From a virus: a stretch of 37,352 nucleotides of DNA. Within the stretch, counting starts at the first letter, position 1, and each line of letters opens with the position of its first letter. Made by a program: the position numbers and the translations under genes. Location of the stretch: positions 1 to 37,352 of the IMG/VR virus record IMGVR_UViG_3300049043_000075; one strand, given 5' to 3'. Below the pieces are notes generated by a model. That model did no database searches, was not told the DNA's origin, and saw only the letters and a list, made by a program, of their open reading frames with translations. Shown here piece by piece: positions 21,979 to 27,979 of this stretch.

Positions 21979-22340
21979 GTGCCCATTCGCCACCGCCCCA
22001 CGGGGAGGGGAGGGGAGGGCACCGCCACCCCCACCGCCGTCGCCACCCCGTCGCCCTGGGAGGGGCACCACCACCGCACCCCCTGCCGCTGCCGCTGCCG
22101 CCACCGCCCTGGGGAGGGCACCCGTCGCCCCACGGGGAGGGGAGGGCACCCCCTGCCGTCGCCGTCGCCCCACGGGGAGGGGAGAGGCACCACCACCAGA
22201 GGGCACCCGCACCCCCACCCCCACCAGAGGGGCACCACCACCCCCACGGGGAGGGCACCAGGAGGGCACAGGAGGGGGCGAGGGCACCTACACCCCACCA
22301 CCGACGGAGAGGGGCACTGCAGGGGCACAGACGGGCAGAT
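21979..22340. repeat. GC-rich degenerate hairpin-repeat block with G-quadruplex motif
   Basis: About 360 bases of extreme GC content in an otherwise moderate genome. At least six degenerate copies of a unit like GCCCCACGGGGAGGGGAGG or GCCCTGGGGAGGGC, each able to form a short hairpin, start near 21994, 22054, 22103, 22129, 22171 and 22238, mixed with CACC/GCC-rich filler. The run at 22002-22019 is four G-tracts separated by single A, a textbook G-quadruplex motif. All six frames are open merely because stop codons are rare in such DNA; the translations are low-complexity Pro/Gly/His/Arg and do not look like proteins. It lies between two terminators and the next promoter and is classed as non-coding. 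Confidence 0.75.
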
Positions 22341-22426
22341 GGACGCATCCGCTCCTCACCCCTACCGATACGACGGCACTGTCACTACCCCGAAAAAAAT
22401 TTCTCAAAAAAATTTCTGAAAAACGC

Positions 22427-22455
22427 TTGACAACTAATTAGAACTACTATACATT
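22427..22455 (+). promoter_or_regulatory. Promoter of the 22489 gene cluster
   Basis: TTGACA (22427-22432), 17-bp spacer holding TTAGAACTAC, then TACATT (22450-22455). The upstream TTTCTGAAAAACGC and the first bases after TTGACA repeat the promoter at 14201-14229. It probably drives the genes from 22489 to 24463. Confidence 0.82.
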
Positions 22456-22488
22456 GATAAATGTAGACACACACACAGGAGCCGACCG

Positions 22489-22812
22489 ATGAACTACTCA
22501 CCCCGCTGCCGCTACTGCCCTTACCTCCCTGCTAAGTCCGTTGACCGCTGGGGCAACGAGGTTTTGGCTGACGGTAGTCTCAAACTACTCGACGGCTACC
22601 ATGTGGTAGCCTGGCGCGCCATGGATGACGGCGCCTTCACCGAGGAGGTGTTCATCCCGTTCGCAGACCTCGGGTATCCAAAACCCGAACGATGGGTATG
22701 GTTTCTGGACTACTGTCCGTTCACCGAGTACGTTGGTGGGTACTGGACATCCAGTATTCCTGCCGAGAGTCCACTCTGGCAGCGCTGGTTAACGGACTGG
22801 TACTCTAACTAG
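22489..22812 (+). CDS. Small hypothetical protein, promoter-cassette gene
   Basis: ATG at 22489 behind CACACACAGGAGCCGACCG. 107 residues, rich in aromatic residues: MNYSPRCRYCPYLPAKSVDR with a CxxC, YHVVAWRAMDDGAFTEEVFI, ERWVWFLDYCPFTEYVGGYW. It is beta-like and acidic. No family is recognised. An SD-loop hairpin follows six bases after the stop codon. Confidence 0.7.
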   Translation: MNYSPRCRYCPYLPAKSVDRWGNEVLADGSLKLLDGYHVVAWRAMDDGAFTEEVFIPFADLGYPKPERWVWFLDYCPFTEYVGGYWTSSIPAESPLWQRWLTDWYSN

Positions 22813-22817
22813 TCAGT

Positions 22818-22840
22818 TGGCGGGAGGTGACTAACCGCCA
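22818..22840 (+). ncRNA. SD-loop hairpin (copy c)
   Basis: TGGCGG, loop GAGGTGACTAA, CCGCCA, 32 nt before the ATG at 22873. Sequence and flanks match copy b at 13889-13911. Confidence 0.7.
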
Positions 22841-22872
22841 GAATACACACAGTACACACACAAGGAGCCGAC

Positions 22873-23295
22873 ATGACTGAACAACTAGCTTGCAACCTTA
22901 GTACCCCAGCACATATTTTAGTAGAGTTATCGACTGATGAAGACTCTTGGGTTCGGAGGAGCGTTGCTCGCAATCCTAATACACCAGTAGAAGTGTTGGT
23001 AAAGCTTTCGACTGATACAGACTATTGGGTGCGACAAGGCGTTGCTCGCAATCCTAATACCCCAGTGGATGTGTTAGTCACGCTATCGAGTAATCCGAAC
23101 TACCACATTCGGCAAGGCGTTGGCAGAAATCCCAACACCCCAGTAGATGTGTTAGTCACGCTATCCAATGATAAAGAGTGGAGTGTTCGGAGGAGCGTTG
23201 CCCAGAATGCCAACACGCCAGTCGATGCACTGGTAACGCTATCCCATGATAGCAACTGGATCGTCCGTGAATTTGCACGGGCGTTGATTCATTAA
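22873..23295 (+). CDS. Leucine-rich-variant / HEAT-like repeat protein
   Basis: ATG at 22873 behind CACACACAAGGAGCCGAC. 140 residues made almost entirely of five to six repeats of 24 residues with the consensus NPNTPV.VLV.LS.D....VR..VAR: for example ARNPNTPVEVLVKLSTDTDY, GRNPNTPVDVLVTLSNDKEW, AQNANTPVDALVTLSHDSNW. This is the variant leucine-rich repeat (LRV), which stacks into a right-handed solenoid used for protein binding. DNA repeats are also close in sequence, pointing to recent expansion. A lone small LRV protein in a phage accessory cassette suggests binding to a host protein, but the target is unknown. Confidence 0.82.
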   Translation: MTEQLACNLSTPAHILVELSTDEDSWVRRSVARNPNTPVEVLVKLSTDTDYWVRQGVARNPNTPVDVLVTLSSNPNYHIRQGVGRNPNTPVDVLVTLSNDKEWSVRRSVAQNANTPVDALVTLSHDSNWIVREFARALIH

Positions 23296-23298
23296 CTC

Positions 23299-23322
23299 GC
23301 TGGCGGAGGTGACTAACGCAGC
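23299..23322 (+). ncRNA. SD-loop hairpin (copy d)
   Basis: GCT-G-GCG, loop GAGGTGACTAA, CGC-AGC: a stem of three plus three pairs with one bulged G. It lies 24 nt before the ATG at 23347 and directly after the stop of the LRV gene. Confidence 0.6.
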
Positions 23323-23346
23323 AATTCACACACAAGGAGATATACC

Positions 23347-23775
23347 ATGACTACCATCAACATAAACTTTTACGCACTCGCAGCCCTGGTGGGCGATGAA
23401 TATGATGGATGGACACCACCATCTGTTGTAGAGGGGTGGATTGATACACTCGTAGCTGGTCACGTTCTGACCAGTCCAGCGGACGTGTTTGCAGATACTC
23501 GCAACAAACGGTCTATTAACCTGACACTCATTGGGGATATTGACCAGTTCTTGTCTGATGATTGGGTATACATTATACCTGCTGGGACTAGGGTTTCGTT
23601 GGTAGTAACGGAGCCAGCTGAACATCCACAAACCACGGACCATACAACTGGGCGGATGTGGATCCTCCGGGGATATGTTCAGCCACCAACTCGGTGGCGT
23701 AGTGACGGTTCATTAACAACAAGCGGGAGGGTACTAACCGCTATCGTACACAAACACAAACAGGAGATACCATGA
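23347..23775 (+). CDS. Hypothetical protein, end uncertain
   Basis: ATG at 23347 behind CACACAAGGAGATATACC. Open for 142 residues: MTTININFYALAALVGDEYD, GWTPPSVVEGWIDTLVAGHV, RSINLTLIGDIDQFLSDDWV, YIIPAGTRVSLVVTEPAEHP. The last part of the frame runs through an SD-loop hairpin and the leader of the next gene, whereas in the neighbouring cassettes the gene stops before the hairpin. An indel near 23660-23700 probably hides an earlier stop. No family is recognised. Confidence 0.6.
   Translation: MTTININFYALAALVGDEYDGWTPPSVVEGWIDTLVAGHVLTSPADVFADTRNKRSINLTLIGDIDQFLSDDWVYIIPAGTRVSLVVTEPAEHPQTTDHTTGRMWILRGYVQPPTRWRSDGSLTTSGRVLTAIVHKHKQEIP
23722..23742 (+). ncRNA. SD-loop hairpin (copy e)
   Basis: AGCGG, loop GAGGGTACTAA, CCGCT, 29 nt before the ATG at 23772. 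The loop differs from the others only by two bases exchanged (GT for TG). Confidence 0.55.
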
Positions 23776-23999
23776 GTATTTACGATTACCAAGACGATTT
23801 ATACGCCACCTACGTTGGTGACGTGCCAGTTGAATTCTTCGTCGGCGAATTCGATGGCGACATCGAGGCAGCCGTTGACAACCTCATCAGTGAGGAGTGG
23901 TGGTCATCTACCTCTGGCAGTGCCCACGATTGGACACCACCAGATGACTTGCGCCCGTCGTTGATTGCGTACTGTGAGCGCAGACTCGAAAATGGATGA
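23772..23999 (+). CDS. Small acidic hypothetical protein
   Basis: ATG at 23772 behind AAACACAAACAGGAGATACC. 75 residues: MSIYDYQDDLYATYVGDVPV, EFFVGEFDGDIEAAVDNLIS, EEWWSSTSGSAHDWTPPDDL. Strongly acidic with few basic residues before the C-terminus, a composition seen in DNA-mimic and anti-restriction proteins, but no such family is recognised. The end overlaps the next gene. Confidence 0.65.
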   Translation: MSIYDYQDDLYATYVGDVPVEFFVGEFDGDIEAAVDNLISEEWWSSTSGSAHDWTPPDDLRPSLIAYCERRLENG

Positions 24000-24189
24000 A
24001 GCACTGAAGCGGGCGCAATACAAATACGAGCGCACCGAAAAAGCCAAGGCTAGACGTAAGCGTTACCTAGAGAATTGTTCTCCTGAACAATTAGAGCGAA
24101 TACGGGAGCAGAAACGCCTCTGGGCACAACGCAACCGTCAGAAAAAACAACAACAACAAACAGATACTACAGGAGAGTCCCATGCTTAA
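23992..24189 (+). CDS. Small basic helical protein
   Basis: ATG at 23992, overlapping the previous stop by eight bases. 65 residues, charged and helical: MDEALKRAQYKYERTEKAKA, RRKRYLENCSPEQLERIREQ, KRLWAQRNRQKKQQQQ. Its repeated ARRKRYLEN-like segment is typical of small nucleic-acid-binding phage proteins. It overlaps the next start by eight bases. Function is unknown. Confidence 0.6.
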   Translation: MDEALKRAQYKYERTEKAKARRKRYLENCSPEQLERIREQKRLWAQRNRQKKQQQQTDTTGESHA

Positions 24190-24463
24190 TATTGCATTAG
24201 CCACCATATTTGCAACCGTCAACCCCGCCTTCGACCATGAATCGCATGTTCGGTACTGCCAGCAAGTCAGGGCTGTTGCCGAGCATTATATGCAGTCTCA
24301 GCAATACCAATGGCATTCGACGATGACATTACCAGGGCGACCCATATTAACACGACGCATTGCCATTGATGCTCGTAACACGCCCATCGTGGCGAAGCAT
24401 GGCAAACGCCAAGCCGTCATCAATTTTGGTGACAAATGGCAAACTATTTGTCATGAGAGTTAA
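24182..24463 (+). CDS. Hypothetical protein, possibly exported
   Basis: ATG at 24182 with CTACAGGAGAGTCCC upstream. 93 residues. The N-terminus (MLNIALATIFATVNPAFDHE) is hydrophobic and could be a short signal or anchor. The rest is basic with two cysteines (YCQQVRAVAEHYMQSQQYQW, then RIAIDARNTPIVAKHGKRQA). It is the last gene of the rightward cassette run and converges on the leftward holin-like gene. No family is recognised. Confidence 0.6.
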   Translation: MLNIALATIFATVNPAFDHESHVRYCQQVRAVAEHYMQSQQYQWHSTMTLPGRPILTRRIAIDARNTPIVAKHGKRQAVINFGDKWQTICHES

Positions 24464-24492
24464 CTATTTGTTTAGGGTCGATGCCGACCACG

Positions 24493-24518
24493 GGAGACCT
24501 CAATTTCTTAGGTCTCTA
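24493..24518. terminator. Hairpin between convergent genes, possible bidirectional terminator
   Basis: GGAGACCT and AGGTCTC(T) pair around a 9-nt loop (CAATTTCTT on the plus strand). It overlaps the last codons of the holin-like gene. There is no strong T-run on either side, so efficiency is unclear. Confidence 0.4.
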
Positions 24519-24732
24519 ACACGGTTCTCTAACTGTTGTATACGACTGCTGTACTGACTCGTCTGCTCCTTGAGCGTGTCCTGTACGGCAGTCATTTTTA
24601 CGTCTAATTCTGCTAGTCGTAGTTGGAGGCTAACAATGAGTCCAGCTATACCAACCAGTCCCGCATATAGCAGCCCAGGGAGGAGCTGACTAATGACTCA
24701 ATAAATCCGGGCTCTTTATCATCGTCAGCCAT
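24500..24732 (-). CDS. Holin-like membrane and coiled-coil protein, one frameshift
   Basis: ATG at 24732 (MADDDKEPGFIESLVS) with AGGAGATAAT upstream. The literal frame stops after 28 codons, but adding one base near 24690 gives LLPGLLYAGLVGIAGLIVSL (one transmembrane segment) followed by a coiled coil QLRLAELDVKMTAVQDTLKE and QTSQYSSRIQQLENRVRDLR ending at 24500. About 77 residues: N-terminal acidic part, membrane segment, charged coiled coil. This layout resembles small holin or lysis-accessory proteins at the end of tail operons. It is the last gene of the late operon, where lysis genes are expected, but no endolysin was found next to it. Confidence 0.55.
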
Positions 24733-24733
24733 A

Positions 24734-25105
24734 TTATCTCCTATGTAAGGACAACTTTAGTATATCTATTTTTACATCCAGGCACGCCTGAATATAGGCT
24801 AATTTTTGGTTTTCATCATCCTTCACAATAGCATCGAGATAGTCAGCCATTGGCGGATATGACCTGCGGCGTTGGTCAGCCCATGCACGTACTACTACCT
24901 CATTATTAATAGTCAATCCCCACTCCTGACAATAAATAAAATCATAATTGCCATAGTTGCCATCAAATGTTTCGAGCCCGTCATGTTGTTGTTCTGCGAG
25001 TATTAGCCATGAACTACAATCAGGAGCCTGCCCGATGACTATCGAGTTTGGGTAGGTCGTCATTACATTGGAGTAGCTGGCTGCTGGTAGGACATATAGG
25101 CGCAT
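24734..25105 (-). CDS. Hypothetical tail-end protein
   Basis: ATG at 25105 with GAGGATAAACTCT upstream. 123 residues: MRLYVLPAASYSNVMTTYPN, IVIGQAPDCSSWLILAEQQH, then RRRSYPPMADYLDAIVKDDE and NQKLAYIQACLDVK. The C-terminal YPP..DYLD..VK.D..Q...Y...C..VK pattern is common in proteins encoded after phage tail fibre genes, where it may have a chaperone or fibre-tip role. It ends one base before the holin-like gene. Confidence 0.65.
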   Translation of the reverse strand: MRLYVLPAASYSNVMTTYPNSIVIGQAPDCSSWLILAEQQHDGLETFDGNYGNYDFIYCQEWGLTINNEVVVRAWADQRRRSYPPMADYLDAIVKDDENQKLAYIQACLDVKIDILKLSLHRR

Positions 25106-25110
25106 AGAGT

Positions 25111-25677
25111 TTATCCTCGATAGTGGTATAGTCGATTAATTGCGTTTCGGTCGGCAGTATGCCTAGTTTTTTTAGCCCATCCAATCCATGTGGGCATGAC
25201 ATAGCATTGAGTAGTTTTGCTGGAGATGGTCTACCATTAGCAATAATTTCAGACTGTATTTCACGGAAAATATTACCGCAAAATCAATGCCTGCATTTAA
25301 CTCAAACATCTGATCATCAGTATAGCCAGGTAAACGAGTTGGTTCTACCTCTGCATATAGTTCAGCCAGTATGTTTTGAATGACCTCAATCTCACGTTTG
25401 TTCAATGCAAACGCATGAGCCTGATCCTCCTGCACTGACTCAATTTCTACTATCTCAGCTTCGAGGATATAGTTGTTCATGCAATGGTGCACCAGTATCA
25501 CGGAGGTATTGCAATTCAGCGTGTTTACCGCCACAGTTTCAGATCAGCTACCTGCTCCAATGCGGCGGCACGTAGCCGACCGTTAAGAAAACCCTTCAGT
25601 GTCTTGATACGCTCCCATGGAGTAGAGCCTAGAACTTGATAGCGATAATTAAATTCAGTATTGAGTGGTTGTGCCAT
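25111..25677 (-). CDS. Phage tail-associated protein, several frameshifts
   Basis: ATG at 25677 (MAQPLNTEFNYRYQVLGSTP). At least three indels split it, but the pieces form one protein: WERIKTLKGFLNGRLRAAAL, EQVADLKLWRKHAELQYLRD, EIVEIESVQEDQAHAFALNK, REIEVIQNILAELYAEVEPT, RLPGYTDDQMFELNA, REIQSEIIANGRPSPAKLLN and GLKKLGILPTETQL. The reconstructed length is about 190 residues, mostly helical. The combination EPTR.PGYTD.QMFE.NA and ....RPSPAKL.NAMS is a pattern I associate with conserved proteins downstream of tail fibres in diverse siphoviruses. Function is unknown. Confidence 0.6.
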
Positions 25678-25686
25678 TGTAATTAC

Positions 25687-27391
25687 CTATGTTGAATATC
25701 CTGCTGCTGCTAGTCCATATCGTGCTGTACCAACACCAGTCGTATCAGCAGCAACAACGCCCGTATTACTGACTAGGTTGATCATGGAGAAGTTAGAACT
25801 ACCATTCCACCCATATCCAAAAATGGCTTTATCTACACCATAAATTGCTGCTGCTAGATAATACCGTGCTGTACCAACACCAGTCGTATCAGTAGCAACA
25901 ACGCCCGTATTACTCACCAAGTTAGTCATGGAGACACGAGAGCCATTATCCCCATATCCAAAAATGGCTTTATCTCCACCATAACCTGCTGCTGCTAATA
26001 AGTTTCGTGCTGTACCAACACCAGTAACATCAGTTGCAACAACGCCTGCATTACTCACTAGGTTAGTCATGGAGACGAAGGAGCCAGTATACCCATATCC
26101 GAAAATGGCTTTATCTCCACCATAACCTGCTGCTGCTAATGCGTATCGTGCTGTACCAACACCAGTCGTATCACTAGCAACAACGCCTGCATTACTGACT
26201 AGGTTGGTCATGGACACATTAGAGCCAGTATACCCATATCCGAAAATGGCTTTATCTCCACCATAACCTGCTGCTGCTAGTCCATATCGTGCCGTACCAA
26301 CACCAGTCGTATCACTAGCAACAACGCCTGCATTACTGACTAGGTTAGTCATGGACACATTAGAGCCAGTCGTACCATATCCAAAAATTGCTTTATCTCC
26401 ACCATAACCTGCTGCTGCTAATAAGTTTCGTGCTGTACCAACACCAGTCGTATCAGTAGCAACAACACCTGTAATACTGACTAGGTTAGTCATGGACACA
26501 TTAGAGCCAGTCGTACCATATCCAAAAATGGCACGAAGCGTATTGCCAGTGCCTACGCTTGACATTTGTGATGGATATTGCCATTGTGCGGCAGTACTAT
26601 TATAAAATTCAGGTGCGCCAATGCTCGTGTTATATCGCATTTCACCCTGTGCTGGCGTTGCTGGTCGTTGTGCTGATGTGCCAACTGGTATTAGCATGGC
26701 ACCATCCCGTATCCGCACACGTTGTGTACCACCAGTAGTGATAGCTAGTTCATTTGCTGCTGACCAATAAATACCAGTGTCATTGTCTGTAGATAGCGTA
26801 ACGGCTGGACTAGCAGCACTACCAGCAGATGTTACCACGCCGCCAGACGCTACAGCCTCCCATGCTGCTGCTGTGCTATTGTAGATTTCAACCGCTGACG
26901 TAGTTGTGTTATAACGTAGCATCCCATTTACTGGAGTACCTGGTCTATCACCAGTTGCACCGCTCGGTATCCGTACTGCACTAGTACCACTAATTGTTAA
27001 ACTACCAGAACCCTTCGGCGTGATAGTAATATCAATATTAGTATCAGTACCAGTTGCCGAAATAGTAGGCGAGCCTCCTGTCGCAGCATTAGCTATTGTA
27101 AATTCATTGACGGCTGTAGCAGTCGCCGTAAACGTGATCACCTCATTGCCATTACTATCCAAGATGCCATTAAATATCCGTGGTTGAAATATACGCATAC
27201 CTGCGTATAAATCCAGAATACCTTTGCTTCAATGCGCCAACGGTTGTGTCCTGCCATAGTTGATAGTCAACTGAAAAAGATGGCTCATTAGCACCTGAAT
27301 TAACAGTTTGGATGGCAGTCAATACGTTATTTAGATCAGCACGAAACTGCGCACCAGTCTGGTTCTCAATTACATAGTCATGTTGTGCCAT
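25687..27391 (-). CDS. Tail fibre with six-repeat propeller-like domain, one frameshift
   Basis: ATG at 27391 (MAQHDYVIENQTGAQFRADL) begins a shared N-terminal anchor also found in the next upstream gene; an indel near 27190 separates it from the main frame (FQPRIFNGILDSNGNEVITF). The middle has two related modules (RIPSGATGDRPGTPVNGMLR and LIPVGTSAQRPATPAQGEMR, each ending YNSTAA.W). The C-terminal 300 residues are six tandem repeats of 47 residues: SMTNLVSN.GVVATDTTGVG, TARxxLAAAGYGGDKAIFGY, Gxx GSxV. The regular glycine-rich repeat fits a beta-propeller (Kelch/RCC1-like) receptor-binding head. Differences between repeats concentrate at a few codons. About 568 residues. Confidence 0.8.
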
Positions 27392-27940
27392 TATGCCACC
27401 AGTCCTAATGCTTGTAATTTAGTTTCTAGTTGAGCAACCCGTGTTTGTAGGTTAGCAATTACTGATAACACACTATTCGCCTCATCTGCTGTTACAAATC
27501 CAAATGGACTGCTATTGGTAACGTTTTGTATTGCATAGTCTGGAGTGCCTGGAGCAGTATGTGTAATAGTAGTTAGCTGCGCTGTTAATGCTGTTGGTTG
27601 TACTACTGGAGTAGCATTAAAAAAACCAATTTTTTGTGTGGTTGCAGTACCAAACTTCGTGCCAGTAGTTGTACCTACCACAATGTTTTTTGGCATCCGC
27701 AATTGTTACAGTGTCATTTAGTGTTACTCCAAACAGTGTTGGAGCAATCCACGAAGCATTGCTGCTGTTTCGTTGTTTTATACCATCTGTTGTGTGCATC
27801 CATAACATATATGCAGCCGTGGTTGACGGTGCTATTGTAGTATTAGAGTTGACAGTAAGCACCGCTTGTAATGCTGAATTTATGTCAGCTAGTACCGCAC
27901 TGCCAGAGCCATTGTCAATTACATAATCATGTTGAGCCAT
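27391..27940 (-). CDS. Short tail fibre or fibre-anchor protein, one frameshift
   Basis: ATG at 27940 (MAQHDYVIDNGSGSAVLADI). The N-terminal module, NSALQAVLTVNSNTTIAPST through MLWMHTTDGIKQRNSSNASW, is a paralogue of the start of the next gene, so both probably attach to the same tail-tip partner. An extra A in an A-run near 27695 breaks the frame; restored, the C-terminal part reads IADAKNIVVGTTTGTKFGTA, TTQKIGFFNATPVVQPTALT and a leucine-rich coiled coil VLSVIANLQTRVAQLETKLQ ending ALGLVA at 27391. A trimeric fibre is likely. About 183 residues. Confidence 0.75.
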
Positions 27941-27979
27941 TTTAGTATCCTCTTGCTATCCAATCGAATTGTCTGTTAA

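Noticed and set aside
21904-22441. Six overlapping long open frames in both directions across the GC-rich block
   Set aside because: Stop codons are rare in DNA of this composition; the translations are low-complexity Pro/Gly/His/Arg in every frame, with no cassette leader or start signal. The real gene (21615) ends at 21911, before the block.
22824-22880. GTG-initiated leader peptide (MTNRQNTH...) within the SD-loop hairpins ending at the next gene's start
   Set aside because: The GTG lies inside the loop directly after its SD, with too little spacing, and the copy at 23722 has no GTG. The overlap of its stop with the next ATG is noted but not strong enough for a gene call.
25687-26540. CRISPR-like or non-coding tandem repeat array
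   Set aside because: The 141-bp period is a multiple of three and the repeats are in one long open frame encoding 47-residue protein repeats; units are too long and there are no spacers.
25687-27391. Diversity-generating retroelement acting on the tail fibre
   Set aside because: No reverse transcriptase and no template repeat with adenine-focused differences was seen anywhere in the window.
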